The notes: generated by a model not told the origin, from the sequence alone. Counted from the first letter of the stretch, positions 10,863 through 24,480 are shown. The stretch: 64,000 nucleotides of DNA from Stenopsyche tienmushanensis (GCA_008973525.1 WACJ01000503.1:1302001-1366000); one strand, 5' to 3'. A program made the numbers and translations.

Positions 10863-13065
10863 ATTTAAAGCCTAATTATATTATTAAGGTACGCCTACAG
10901 ATCACCATATTTATAAAACCTTATACGTGGTTTTCGTGGAAACTCACAATAAAAATCAGAAGCATTGAAGCTGAATACAAAATGGAGAATTACACAGAAT
11001 TCCGAAATTTATTTGTAAAATGGAATATAAGCTTTTATAAAGCTTTTTCAGCTTCATGCTACCTATATATTTTTTTTAAAATATATGTACAATATTCACA
11101 AAAATTATTACAATGGAAAAAATGTTTTTTATGTTTGTTAATATTTTTATGTTGAAAGACATAGTATTATATAATAACATACAAGATCAATCAATTCGTA
11201 AAAAAATCTTTTTTATTAGACTATATAGTTACGGGGATCCTACCAACTCCATTACAAGTGGCTTAAAAGAGAGAATGGTTAATTTAATATAAAAGCTAAA
11301 AAATGAAAAAATAGACTTGGAGAGTTTTTTAGAAATAATCATAAATTACTTTTTTTATCGGCAAAGATATCATAGAATAAAATTATTGATAAAGTGTAAT
11401 GAACACTCAACTATTTAAGCATCTAATCATGTTATACACGGGTAAATAAGCAATAAATTTGCTAATATTAAGTAGGCTTTATTGAATGTATAATATAATT
11501 AAATTATTCAAAATGAATGATATTGAATAAATTACGATAGTTATACAGAATTTCGAAATATTCTTATTCAAAAGCATTTGTATCAGAATAGAGCCAAAAG
11601 ATTTAATATTCCGAGCAGATATTCGGTAAAAAATGCGAATATTTACCGAAATTGAAGTTAGCTGGAATATTTCCAAGTCTTTTGATAGCAGACATGTCAT
11701 ATGCATTTAATTTTCCATTACTGTTATCTAAATGTGCGCAGTTTTCATGAAAATTTTATTCGGAAGAAAATTACGGACGCCCGTTCGTTGCTCGTTAAAT
11801 TGAATAAAAAAAACTTTTCGTGCTGACTTTCCGCATCCCTTCACGCCATAATAGAGCCTTATGGTGCACACTTTGTATATTTACAATTTAGGGGATGACT
11901 CTTCCTTACAACCCCAAATGTTATCTTCCACATCTCACGTGTGAACCGTCTTCTACATGCTTCGCTCTACATGATAATCATCTCACTTCCGAATTCAATA
12001 TGCACTTTATTAAATTTTGTTTAAGCATAATATTTGAAAATAGGGAGTTTTTCCACAAAAATGTAAATTCGAAAGATACAAAGATAAAATCATAGGGAAT
12101 TTATTATTTCACCAAAAATAATATATTTTGACCAAATTTCGAAGGCGTGGAAGATATACTTCCCAAAAATTAAGCCAAACATAAATATAATATAGTAAAA
12201 ATAAATCTAGTATAAACCATATCCATGGGCATTTGTTGTGATCCTGCTGGATTTAGCTTAAAATTTTGATAAACAATATAAAGAACTATTTGAATTTTTT
12301 GTAACAGTTCATCTAAATAAGTTTAATCTTGATCAAAAGTAACAGATACTGAACGGTTTATAATAATCCAACTTATATTGATAAAAGTTAAAATGCATTT
12401 TTCATAACTGTAGTTTATGTTTCTGTGAGAATGCTATTGAGGACTTGATATAGCCTAAAGCACTTTTTTAAATTTAATTTAAAGAAATTCGGAATATCTG
12501 CTGTCAGTTTATTTGCAGATTTCAAAACTGCTGTGATTTTAGTCCACAAACAACAAGGGATGTTTTTTGCTCAAAAGTTTGGGCTTTTATATGTTACAAT
12601 TTTATGTCATAAGTACAAAGTTCAAAATTAATTTCTATAGTTCCAGGAAATTCAATTTTACTACCGAAAGTAATTAGAATTTCGTATTCACATATACTAT
12701 GGTTACAATGACAACACTATATCTATGAAATTTAACATTTCAAGAGGAAATCATTACATAGGCTTTTATTCAAATTTAAACATAACTATGATATGCATGT
12801 GTTTTTTATTCTAATTTTTGCCAGATATAACAGTGTATATAGTTTAGTAAATTGTATAAAATTTGATTCGCGAGGAACACGAAGCATTTTACACTGCTGC
12901 AAAAATGATTTATCTCAAAACGCCTTGTCCTTTTTGCTTTAAATTCAGTTGAATAGTTTCTAAGTTGACTGAGATAAAATTCAAACGTTGGAGCGAATAA
13001 GCTTTCAGAAGCTATAGTTTAAGCTTATGTGCTTTTCAATTTGCTCAATTGTGAGTTTCAGTACA
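10863..13065. other. AT-rich stretch, no gene seen
   Basis: AT-rich non-coding DNA. A modest GC-raised patch lies at 11760-11995 and includes a 66-codon ORF without similarity I can name. A helical-looking peptide can be read near 11245-11400 (ITSGLKERMVNLI, then LKNEKIDLESFLEII) but is interrupted and unassigned. Confidence 0.45.
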
Positions 13066-13084
13066 TAGGGTTAGGTTAGGTTAG
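13066..13084 (+). repeat. Short TTAGG-type (telomere-like) array
   Basis: Reads TAGGG TTAGG TTAGG TTAG, nearly four units of the arthropod telomere repeat. It is far too short for a telomere and sits in ordinary AT-rich DNA, so it is an interstitial telomere-like sequence or chance. It supports, weakly, an arthropod source. Confidence 0.5.
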
Positions 13085-14559
13085 TACCTCACCTTTCTAA
13101 TACTACTGAACTGGTGTCGTGCTTAGGTCTCATTTTTGAGGTTCTCTTTTAATCCTATGATTCTATTTAAAAAGTTTTTATTTCTATGGTATTTTCAAGA
13201 CATTCAAGTGTATCATGGGTACTTTGGATGTTTTATCATCTGAAACCTGCCCTGTGATGGCTCGGTTACGTTTTATGGGGTGACATCGTTGGCTGAGCAC
13301 CACCCTCTACCACAAATTTATCTACCGTTAAAACGAGAAAGTAACATATCCTCAGTTCTGTTTATATTTCAATTTGTTAGAAAAGAAGCCAATTTTAAAG
13401 ATACATTGAATAACATGCAGGATTAAATATCCATACATCTCTTTTTACTAATAAAAACGATTTTTTTCTTCTAATTAACATATCCTCTCAATAAATGGCA
13501 TTATAATTTTATCATTAATTGTGAAAGTGCAATGTTGAATGTAAATCAATAAAATTGCTCTGTATCTCTGCACGAACCAACATTCAGATAAGTCGCCTCG
13601 GCTTAAAACCTTATTATTCTTATTAAAATACTATATCTGTCATCGGATGTAAGTGATCTACATAAGAGACCTTAGTAGGGAAAGAATTTTTCATATGATG
13701 ATATCCCATTTGCCTTCTACTCTCTCAAATCTGTGGTATGATGAAAATAGTTTCCACATTTAAAAGCTCAGGAATTAAACCACTATACCAACAGTTGATC
13801 CAAAATGACAGCACTGTGTCCGTTATTCTTCATGTTCGGTTATTATCATCTGGAGTTTTAATTATAAAATAATGACTAATTATTTGGATATATTCTATAA
13901 AAAGTTTTTGATGATAGAGTACTTATTTTTGGATAGATGCCATTACATTTTTAATATTTTAATGAGCCCAATATTATGAGGTGTACAAGGCATGCTGATA
14001 AAAGAACTATATTAGAATCCCTTAATGATCTAATCGCGCAAGATTCTACAGACAAGCAATAAAAATGACTTGCAAATACACTAAAACATTAGAATTTAGC
14101 ATTCTCGAATACATCTTCATCTCAAAATTATATGAAACCCAAAACATGTTTGGATCATAATTTGTGTAGTTAAGATCGCCAAAGATTTCTTTCTGTCTCT
14201 ATTTTAAAATTAATATCATTAAAATAATCTGATATTGTGAATAGGCTTAAAGTTTAAAAATTGGCACAATTAAATTCATTTAAATCAGCTACAATTGGTA
14301 TGTTAAATCTGTTCTAATGTAAATAAGCTTAGGTTTAATTAATAAATTTAATTATGATAATATTTTTATTTATACCACACTATTTTGATAATTGAAAGCA
14401 AAGCACAGAAAATACGTATCCCAGTTTGAATAGTGTTTATTTTAAGCAGCTGATAGCATCTAAGTGGGGGAGAAAAGTGAACCATACCATTTGACTAAAG
14501 AGCCATGTGATACCAAAATATTTTTTTAATTTGAAAAATATCCATCCAGAATGTGATTT
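13085..14559. other. Non-coding DNA, no gene seen
   Basis: Mixed composition up to about 13340 (possibly an old repeat body following the TTAGG units), then AT-rich. No reading frame of note and no RNA gene. Confidence 0.45.
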
Positions 14560-14900
14560 ATGGCGTCGATATCACGCTTTTCATAAGCAATAAAACAACA
14601 AAAAAAGCACTGAAAAGCGATGATGTTTGGTAAAGTATCCGCAGAGCGCTTTCCTTTTTATTGGGTCAGGAAAAAGTTGCGTAGCACCGGAAACCAGCGC
14701 TGATGTATGACCTTCAGTCACGAAGGCTTCGCGGCGTAAGCTTTCCACCCTATCTAAAAACTATGCGAATACCCCGCGAGCAACTATTTAAGCTTTATTC
14801 ATAGCGAGAGGAAAATTTCACTTTGAATTGGCTCATATTCAAGTTTGGCGGAGGAATTCCACTGTAATACTTTGAGGATATAACGTCTCCAGTGAAAAGC
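14560..14900. promoter_or_regulatory. GC-raised island (candidate regulatory DNA)
   Basis: CpG-containing block (around ACGAAGGCTTCGCGGCGTAA near 14717) in AT-rich surroundings. Not a recognisable transposon and no open frame of note. Regulatory function is inferred only from the composition contrast. Confidence 0.25.
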
Positions 14901-16079
14901 TTTGTTTTCCGCAGAGGATTGAATAAATGATTGATGGCGTATAAATTTTATCAAACACGAGGAACTAAGCTTCGCAAATTAAAATAAAGCTCACGAAATT
15001 TTGTTAATTCGTAATACTCGGCCTTGTAAGCATAAAAAATGGATTTTAATGCAATAACTTTTGAAATATATTTTCATTCATTTATATTCTCAAGATCTTA
15101 TTTTTTTGCGTATTATTAAAATATAGGTCATATTTAGATGATGAACAGTTTGATTATGAATGCCATTCTAATATTGGCTCAAAATAACATTATAAACCAA
15201 AGGAGGAATTAAATGCACAATTCTGATAATGAATCGAAACCTAAATACCATCAAAAGAGACTAACTAGTATCTAGTATATATAAAAAGATCTTTGAACTA
15301 TTATTAATTGAATAGGGAATGAAGCAAATAAAGCTTCAAAGACAATAAATTTAATTCGGTGACACCTTTGGAATTCACTGAAATATTATCTGGATTTGAC
15401 ATTAATTTACGATGGTGGAAAAAAATAAGGATTTTGGATGATCTAGATGAATAGATATAAGGCTACAATATGATAAATTGACAATTATTATATAGCAGTA
15501 TACAAGACTTTTGTAACTAGAGCTTATATTACATAAGACTTTCATGGAAATCATAAATGGAAAATGCGGAAATAAGGAAAGCTTTAAGATGCATATGATT
15601 TTTGTTTGTTTTTAAAGAGTATGCTGCTCCTATATGACAATAACAAGTGCAGATATATTAAAATTTATTAATATTGGTTCCAACAAGAAAACCACTCACC
15701 ATACAGTCCAAACTTGGTCCGTGCCAAATATTTCATATTCTGGCATTTAATACATTTGAAAAATGAAGATGCTTTTTAAATAATGAAAATGTGTTAATGA
15801 TATTACTTAGAAAGTAATTAGAATATATTAAGACAGTAAAAATTATGTATTTTAATACGACGTTTTTCTCCAATTACGTAGGTAACATATTAAACTCTAA
15901 TTGTCCTTAACATTTTTTTTAATTTACAGTAACAATTGAAAAAAAATATAATAATATAATAGGAACTCTGCATATATTAAAATCAAAGTTAATGTGCTCC
16001 TTTTTAGATACGGTTTAGCAATCAAATATAAATTCTTTAAGCAATAAAGAAGCTAATATCGAAGTATTTCAAAATGCTC
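14901..16079. other. AT-rich stretch, nothing recognised
   Basis: Strongly AT-rich sequence with no frame above 60 codons, no repeat array and no transposon termini that I could see. Confidence 0.5.
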
Positions 16080-17100
16080 AGTTCCACCCCATGATAGTTG
16101 TGGACTCATGCCACATTAAGCCATTTCTAACAATTTGCATATCATTTCAACTATGTAACGGTCTGTAACCAAAAAGCAATTAGCTAAAGTTAACCAAGCG
16201 AAATGTCTTAACCTTGCAAGCTTCTGCGGTCGGAATAGCATTTTAACCAAATTAGCCAAACAGTCAACGGAATATTTTGCGACGCGGAAATTAAATACCC
16301 GATTCCAAATCTTAACTTATGAAAAAGCTCGTCATCGCTTTATTTGAACGCTTTTAAAGATTAAATTATAGCGTACCTAACGAATTTCATCTCATTTCTA
16401 TGTGTTTTTCCATGGAAACCAATTTGCTTAAGAAAGCATCAACCTGTCTGGAGCCAGTCTCAACGTGGAAAATAAAATCTTTCGCTTTTTGTTATGCTAG
16501 ACGTTGGAGCTTGAGGTAGTCTTAAAAATAATGGCGCTATTTTTCTCGGAGAGAATTGCGATTTTTGGCGATAAATATTCTCCGTAAAATGAGATTGATA
16601 TGGCATACATTTCGGTGATTGTTACGCTAGGTATTTTGAAAGGGTCCTTAATAGGGACGTTATTGGAAGCCTTCGCGTTGCTTGGTTGGTTGGCTGAGAA
16701 AGTCTAGATGGCCTCAACAAACTAACAACTCGGTCGGATCACTTTTGGCACAGTTAATATTAACTTACTCCGACAGTTGGTCAATAGTATCATGAGGCGT
16801 AATAAGTCACTCTTGCGGAGTTCAGTCAGCTCATATACAGGTTGGATCAGAATTCCAATCCAATTTGGCAAATGTACATAATAAATATATTTTTATATAA
16901 AATAAACAAGCAATTTCATCAGACTTTCCTCCAAATTGCACTGCCATATTCGAGCTGTTTATAGCTGAAAATGGTCCTTCAGTATATAAAGTCGACCTCG
17001 CTCGGGTTTTGGTTAATTTTGACTTCGGAGTGATAAATGAATCTAAGCGTCGAGTTAATTATATAACCACGAAACTGAACCACATCTGTTCTTCTCGCAA
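16080..17100. promoter_or_regulatory. GC-raised island cluster (candidate regulatory DNA)
   Basis: About 1 kb of higher GC with repeated short motifs such as CAATTAGC, GTTAACCAAG and ATTAGCC around 16170-16270, a mix of homeodomain-like cores. The interval 16680-16860 has several imperfect pieces (TTGGTTGGTTGG, CTCGGTCGGATC) and could instead be a decayed mobile element. No coding exon seen. Confidence 0.25.
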
Positions 17101-18539
17101 CTATTAGGTTTACCTTTTCATGTGTGTGTTGACACTGCAATGAACTTAGAACAAATTCAATCTGAACATCAACGTCAAAAATAGCAATTATTATATATGT
17201 ACTTTTATATTATCCTACTGATCTACATACTCCAAGATACCCAAAATAATATTAATAAACAACATATATAAAAATAATATTTGATGTCATATTGAAATAC
17301 GTTGAATCACTATTGAAAAAAGCTTTGATGCCTTTTGTGTATATTACATATAGTAATGTTATCAATTTGAAAACATGATAATGTATGCTATTTCAGAATC
17401 AATTTTTTTTAAACTTAGTATCAATTTCTTTATTTTTTTTTATAACATCAATAATGATCAATGAAGTCTTTTTGCATACACAATTAATATCTTAAGAATA
17501 AGTTTTAGCACAACACATTTCATTACGAGGCATCCTATGTCATACGATTTTAAATTTATCCCTGATTAATTACCATAGAATCCGAAGAAAAGTATTTTGT
17601 AGTGTAAATTGTGAAATTGCCAAGCAAGCTTATTTTGAAATCTGAAGCTACCCACAGCCACTAATTTACCTACCTGCACATTCCCTTCTCGTTATATAAT
17701 AATTTCATTTTAAATCATTCAAAATGAATAACCTGAGAAGTCAGAAATGCCTTATATAAATATCTTATATCAAAATTTGTTAAATTTTATTCTTCTGAAA
17801 TTAAAAGCATATTAAATAGACTGAGAAAAGGTTGTAATTTATTGAAGGAGAATATCTTGTATCGATGAAATTAAATAATGTTTTTTGTGTTTGAATTAAC
17901 ACTTTAATTTAAAAACGACATTTCTAACTGGACAATCTATTACATACGTGAGCTACAACTGATTTCATTTTGTAATATATTTGGGAAATAATTACCAACA
18001 ATTTATTAATATATAAGGGTTCGTTTTTAATACCCAGCATGTTCAAGAATAACACAACTGGAAATGAAAGATATCTGCAACATATTTGACCTGGAATTCA
18101 TTCGCATATGTCTGTTGTATTGAATGAAATCTAATGAATTCATTAGATATTATACACTCCTTTACCGTCAATATGCTGACTTGAGCTAGATTACAAATAT
18201 TATATTGCAGGATAATTACATTATATTATAAGTAAGTTTGCGTCCAGTTTTAAACTTTTGATTAACCAACTAATTAATTACTAGCTGCAATTATGTTGTA
18301 TAAGAAAATTCCTTAAACTTCATGGAGTTTCATTGGAATATATTGAATAAAATCATCTAAAATTTAGTAATTATTATATCATGATCTTCGGGAATAAACC
18401 ACTTTGTATGATTTAATGTGCTGTATTTCTCTATTAAAAAAAACTTTGATTGCTTATTTAATTGAAAAAAAAATTTAGATTGAATTGAAAAACAACACAA
18501 AGTTTCTCGCTTCAAAATTATATTGTAATGTTAACTTGA
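17101..18539. other. AT-rich stretch with a perfect palindrome
   Basis: AT-rich and without genes. The only structure I see is the 20 bp palindrome at 18129-18148, listed separately. Confidence 0.5.
18129..18148. repeat. 20 bp perfect palindrome
   Basis: ATCTAATGAATTCATTAGAT reads the same on both strands. It holds two ATTAG/CTAAT homeodomain-type cores facing each other. It could be a paired homeodomain site or a simple chance palindrome in AT-rich DNA. Confidence 0.8.
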
Positions 18540-19260
18540 AAGGTCAATCGAAGAAACTTCAAAGAAAGTTCAATAAATACGCTATCGATAAGCTCACCAG
18601 TATCTATAGCCGTATTTTACTTAGCTAATATGATTTATCAGCGAGTCGTTTTCTAGAGCGAAATGCTATAATAAATCTTGTTTGACATTTGACAGCAAAT
18701 ATTTAAATGCGTTTGTCCGGACTGTGCAATTATATTTGAAGCAGATCGAAAAGCACTCTCTCCAGCGGGCTCTTATTCTGCTTTTGAAGCAGATGTGAAA
18801 GTAACATTGACAAGAGATAGCTTGTTTGAATAAAAGCAATTTTGTGTTTCCCGTTGAGATAAAGGCTTCTGATTTATTAACGCGCTCGAGCCTCATTCCA
18901 AGGGGTAGAATAAGGCTCCAGAGACCCGGGGTGACGTCACGTCTAAGCAATATTAATGCCGCATTGATGACTACTCCTTATTGCCTGCCCTAATCGCCTC
19001 CAACTGCTGACTTCCCATTAGACTAATACTAATTACTCCACGCCAATTATCAATTCATTGATTTCAAACAAAATATTGCAATTGTCACAGTTACTAGTAT
19101 GATTTATTCGAGTCTCAGCTCCCTGCTAATTGGCTAGTTTCGACTGAAATCGCACACTGATGTTGGGTATTTATTCACTTACACATATATATACCCATTT
19201 CGTGCGGCATCTGCGGTCCAATGTACCACTCTGGGAGAAAGGTTATTACGGCACTCGCAA
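18540..19260. promoter_or_regulatory. GC-raised island (candidate regulatory DNA)
   Basis: CpG-containing block with dense homeodomain-like cores around 19015-19070 (CCATTAG, CTAATTAC, CAATTATC, and TCATTGATTT resembling Hox/Exd half-sites). The minus-strand ORF at 18666-18950 (94 codons) has no recognisable domain and is probably accidental. Function is inferred from motifs and composition only. Confidence 0.3.
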
Positions 19261-19779
19261 ATATGGAATATTTAGATGACAATACATAATGACACACTCG
19301 AATATCATTATAATTTAAATAATTTTGCATGCAACCTGTACTATACTTTGAATATAAATACGATCACATTTACATCATCTACAAATATGTAGAAATCATT
19401 TACAATACTAGAATGGAATTTCTAATAATATTTATACCGCAAACAAATCCTATCGAAATATTAAAAATTATATTTTAAATTGATGTCTTTTATAGAATAA
19501 ATAAATTAATTTAACCATACCATTACATTTCTAATCACGCAGGATCGCTTATAAATGATTGGATTTGGAGTTAAAGGTAACAATAAAATTTAAAATAATA
19601 AAGACGATCACTCGTACATCATCTTCTTATTGTGTTGCCTATTCAAATAATCTTATCATAACTCAACCATATATTTCATGAAATATCTATTTTATAGGAG
19701 AAATTTATTGCATATTATTTATACTAAATTCGAAAGTAATAACCTGTAGAATGCTATGAAAAATATTATTTAGTTACGG
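19261..19779. other. AT-rich spacer
   Basis: AT-rich sequence between two islands; nothing recognised. Confidence 0.5.
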
Positions 19780-20110
19780 TAAAGAGTTGGCTTTTCACGT
19801 GATTTGCTTGTAGGTTGTGCTTCCTTTTAATTTTAGCCGGCTATTATTCTTCAGTCTGAATGCGGTTCGGTCCAGAAAATTCGCATAGTTCAAACATTAC
19901 TTTGCAATTTTTACGGCACTTGAACACATCAAGTTTCCTCTGTACATTTTCTCGTAACGAAAATTGATTGCGTCAATTTATTTCACACTTACTTCGCTCC
20001 TCCGGAGAAAAAACTGAAGTAATTTGGCAAAGTTTTACAGGGGCATTACTCTGGTATTGGTCCGGAATGAAAGAAGACGGAAAAAAAGCTTTTTTATTTT
20101 GATGTCAGTA
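19780..20110. promoter_or_regulatory. GC-raised island (candidate regulatory DNA)
   Basis: Short block of higher GC including TTCACGTGA (an E-box, CACGTG, near 19796-19802) and a CTCCTCCGGAG stretch. No gene and no transposon features. Confidence 0.25.
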
Positions 20111-21419
20111 GCAGACGACTCGTTCCTTCTATTTGCTCAATAAAAAAATATTTCAGTCATGCGACGAAAAGAAACTTTACACATTTTTTTCCACCGGTGA
20201 AAACAACCAAAGTTTAATTAAGCATTTTATACGGTTTGGTAAAGCCACTTTTTTTCTTGGAGAACGTAAATACTGCTTATTTTTTATTGGATATCTAATT
20301 AATCATTTCCTTTAAGGCCAATTAACCACTACCAAGCCGAGATATTTTGAAAAATAAAACAATTTTCTTACAAAAGGCATTCATCTGACCTGTATATAAA
20401 GCGTTTAGGGTTGAGAGGAATTTGGCGGATGCGAAAAAAAATAGGGAATTTATAAAACGTGCGGATACGAAAAGCATATGATCAGGAAATCTTATTGGTA
20501 TTTCCTTTTCCTATTCGTGTACAACACATTTTTTCTCTCCATATAAAATTTATTGTATTTCTGGATGACTAATAGCGAGAAATTTCCCAACTTTCTGAGT
20601 CGTTTTCAATTTGAACATTCTGAGATTCATCGTGTTTTTCACCACAATATAAATAATACATTCCGTATTAAAAATCGCTTCTGTGTAAGCTGTTGCCCCG
20701 TTTTTTATAACCCATTTTTTCTCCCAATAAAAGGCTTCATGAAAATAACACCATCTTCACTACCAAACATTTTTATATTAAAATTAATATTCGTATTCAA
20801 TCGTATTAATTATTCATACTTATACCTAATTTATGTCTGAAGAAAAACTTCATAAAACTTCTTCTTTCCAAACATACCAGAAACAACAACTAGTTTTAAG
20901 TCATCCTCGAGTACTCTACTTTTATTAAGTCTGAAGTTTTAATTGGCTCATTCAAATTAAGATCATCTCAAAAGCTAGTTTTATTCATATAAATAAATGA
21001 ATATATTATATTATGCAAAAAAAAGTACTTGGATTTCTTGAAAATATATCAATTCCTTGGAGTAAATGTATATTTAGGTGATTTTTTTATCAAATGAAGG
21101 GGCCATTGGAAGGGAATAAGTATGCCAAAGACGAACAATCCATATAAATATGAAACTCAGATAAAATGATGAACACTTTTGTAAGAATTGTTAATCATGT
21201 AAATGTCAAATTAAATTTTAAAATTATCAAAGTAGATTAGGCATCATATGGGGTAGTAAAGGCAACTCTTTCAACTATTGATATTAAAATGAAAAATATG
21301 ATGTAAATATTTACAAAATTAAACATCAGTGTTCTAACATGAACAAGTTTTATATTTTGGCGTAATTTGTAATATTTTAAGAAGGATATAAAGAAAAATA
21401 CCAAAAGTATTGTTGATTG
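20111..21419. other. AT-rich stretch, no gene seen
   Basis: AT-rich, with chance-length ORFs (20133-20315, 20553-20840) of low-complexity, Phe/Asn/Ile-rich composition typical of translated AT-rich DNA. Confidence 0.5.
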
Positions 21420-21860
21420 ACCTCAGCCCGACACTTTATTCGGCTTGAGCATCAAACAGGGGATTTTTCCACGAAAATATGGTTTCGAAACGGTCCAAAA
21501 CAGTTCGAGATAAAGGCTCAGTTCCATACAAAGCAATCGCACCCTCCCTCAGTATAAACGATTCGACCCCTGTCTGTTTTTGCTTTGGTGATTTCGCAAA
21601 TTGTTTTGTTTACCAGGCAGGCTTCGCGGGACTGAACCCCTGAACAATTTCTAAATATAGCCCCATCCTCCTTTTGCTTCTCGGGGCCTTGATATAATTT
21701 AACCCGTTATTCAAGACGATGTTCATTATTTTGACTGACTCGCAAATTTCCCGTTCGCAATGATCACAAAGCGGGGTAACGAGCCCAATTAAGTGACAAG
21801 ACTTAAGTTACTCTCCTCTCAATGAACATTTCCAGAGTTCGACTTCCTCGTTGAGCTTTG
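21420..21860. promoter_or_regulatory. GC-raised island (candidate regulatory DNA)
   Basis: About 440 bp with many CpGs (for example around AGGCTTCGCGGGACTGAACC). It contains TTAAGTG at 21789-21795, the NK2-class homeodomain core, followed shortly by ACTTAAG. No coding frame or mobile-element hallmark. Sharp composition borders make it a good conservation candidate. Confidence 0.3.
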
Positions 21861-22745
21861 CCCTTTCTCATTCTCTATAATTATTTGCACACTATAAGAA
21901 GGAATCGAGACGAGAAAAAAATCAGTAAGAAAACCCTTTGCAATTGCCAATTATTAAGACTCCAGCGATAACAGAGATTGTTTGTTCAGACTTAACGAGA
22001 TAGTGTTGTAGCGATGGCGTTTTACGTCAAAGAGGAACCTATCCAGAATATTTTCTATAAAAATATCTAAATAAGCGAAAAATATTTCGTCTATAAAAAT
22101 GCTGTTAAATCCCAATATAAATCAGTGTTTTTGGTTGTCAATGAGAGGTCTTTATCCAGGGGTAGTTATTGTTATCTAACCGATGGTGTTGAGAATTTAT
22201 AATATCAACGCGTTTACGGAATATCAAATGATCATTTCGTATTTATTAAAAAAAATGTATTTACATATTTATTTAAATATTATAATTGTAAAATACAAAT
22301 GTACACATCTTCGCAAATCAAAAATTTTACATAAAGGATTTAAAATATGAATACGTTTGATAGTTGATTATAAAAGCATAAATCATTAAAATAGCCTCTT
22401 ACATGATTAAAGAACGTTTCAATTTAGATTTCAAATTTTAGATATCAGCTTCTTTTATTCTATTTTTTGTGATCTTCTTAAACTACTATTTTTCTATTTG
22501 TCTAAAGATGTGGATGTTTTGATTTTTAGACGTGGAATTAATGTGTGATCTTAATAATCTACTTTTATTAAAATAGCTTCTTCAAAAGGATGAAAACGAT
22601 TTTCTTCATGGTTAGTAAAATGCTGATTTGATATGATTTTTTAAGCTTTTTTTAAGTAATCTATCGGTTGAGGGACATTCAGTTCTTCTTATGGCGTTGC
22701 TAGCTCGTGAAGGTCCTCATTCATTAATGAGAACCTAATGTTCAT
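21861..22745. other. AT-rich spacer downstream of LINE remnant
   Basis: AT-rich DNA on the 3' side of the minus-strand LINE fragment. The part nearest the LINE (about 22660-22745) may be its 3' untranslated tail. No gene seen. Confidence 0.45.
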
Positions 22746-23225
22746 TCATTCGAATCTTTTGTTCAGGTCATGAACCATACATCTTTTCAGCCTACGCGTC
22801 CCGGAGGCTTGGCTGATTAGCTCTTGAACAAGGCGGTTAGGGTGTGTGTTCAATCTTTTCTTATATTTTTGGCTATGGTTTTCAATCTCCTGCTTCACTG
22901 TTGGTATGCTTAATTATCTGTGTATCGTTTTTTCACGTACCATGGAACGTTGCCTTGGAAATTATTGGGAGTAGGCTGATGGGTCTGTATGATTTGACGT
23001 CATGTATAACCTTTCTGGGCTTGGACTAGAATAATCTTAGCCTCTTTTCATTGCGGGGGGAAATAGTCCATTTTTAGTTCCGCATTGAATGTCTGTACGT
23101 AGGGCTTAAATCCTTTAGTAGGGAGTTCCTTTACCATTCTTCCCGTAATGAGGTCGTAGCCAGACGATTTTTTTATGTCGACCTTTGCTATGACTGATCT
23201 GACTTCTCACCGTGTGAATTTTTTA
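22746..23225 (-). mobile_element. Internally deleted jockey-type LINE remnant
   Basis: On the minus strand, reading from 23225 down, the start of a reverse transcriptase is visible: VIAKVDIKKSSGYDLITGRM, then KELPTKGF and LKMDYFPPQ. This matches the K-SPG-DLI...KELP...FN-x-x-L...YFP-x-x-W block of jockey-clade non-LTR elements. It is followed by remnants of SYRPISLLP. From about 22905 the sequence jumps to the extreme C-terminus of the same kind of ORF2 (VKQEIENHSQKY, LNTHPNRLVQELI, RRLKRCMVHDL), ending in a stop at 22746-22748. The RT palm, including the YxDD motif, and the thumb are missing, so about 80 percent of the ORF is deleted. Stops and a frame change confirm it is dead. Confidence 0.75.
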
Positions 23226-23739
23226 ATGCAAATAGTTGATATTTTTGTATTTTTGAAATTTGAAAAATAATGTTAACATAACAAAAAATTTAACTGAAAG
23301 GTTGAATGCCTTCTTCATTATACTACAATTTTGGAAGTAGTTGTAGTAACATAAAATGTCGATTTATTTAATAAAAGTTCATGTATAATTTTCAATCATA
23401 TCTGTATTCTTTGTCTCTTTATATATTTTTTTAATATGATGATCAGTAGAATTATTTTAAGAAGCATAAATTTATTGCCAAAATTTACGGTACGTAAATT
23501 ATCTTGAGGTTTTTGATATTTTTAAAGATTATATGATATCAATTTCAATAGCTTTTATGAGGCATTAAAGAAGAAAAGATGGATAAAAATTTCTTGAAAA
23601 TATTAAATTAAATTAAATTCTTTAAATTTGTAATGCTTCGATTATAATTTATCAAAACTCAAATGAGGTTCGTTATTACTGAAATACAAAATACCTACAT
23701 TTTCATTGAATCGCTCAACTTTATCTGAATTGGTTCAGG
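23226..23739. other. AT-rich spacer
   Basis: AT-rich DNA upstream of the LINE remnant. Nothing recognised. Confidence 0.5.
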
Positions 23740-24480
23740 TCAAAGTTCAAAAAATATGACATTCTTCGAGTCCTCCCGTTTCGTGATCATTAAAATCGCT
23801 CGTCCTGCGACTTAAAAACGGCCGTTAAATCTAAATAGACGTAATTAAAGAACGAGCACCATTTTGAGGATTATCAATTTCAATAAAAGCAGAATAGTGT
23901 CGGCGTATAAAGCGGTCCTATCCTCATGAAATCGCAATACTCAAGAGTTGATGTTGTAATCAAAATGTAATCATCATAAAAACTCAAGAGGAACAAATGT
24001 TATCTCCTTAATTCAATGCATATGCGGACATTTCTTATTCAACACTAGCTGTGGGGGACTTGTGGGACTAAATTCGAAAAATAGCATTTAATATTTGATA
24101 TATTTTATAGATTGGCGCAATTTAATCATCGTACATCCGATGAAGTTTACTCGTAAACTCGTCCAATTAACCTTTTTATACCCGAATCATAATACAATGA
24201 TAACATCGATGTAATAAGATTGGCGCCACAGAGTTTTATGGGAAGCCTAGTATCAAATTATTTTCATTCCAGTGCCATTGATATCATAATTTCTATGGCC
24301 TTGCTGATCGATATTCGCATAAAATTATTTATTACCCCATACTTCGTATAATACGCGGAGATGAAAAAAAAATTGCTCACGAGAGCGCCTTAAACGTTAA
24401 CACTTCATTTATTTTTGCGATCTTTTAAGGACGTTATCATGTCGATGATCTTTCGGGACCAATCGGTTGTGAATTGATCC
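23740..24480. promoter_or_regulatory. GC-raised island (candidate regulatory DNA)
   Basis: Roughly 740 bp of moderately raised GC. The centre (23810-23870) carries an ACGGCCGTTAAATC stretch and an ACGTAATTAAAG homeodomain-like core. No coding frame above chance and no transposon motif. Confidence 0.25.
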
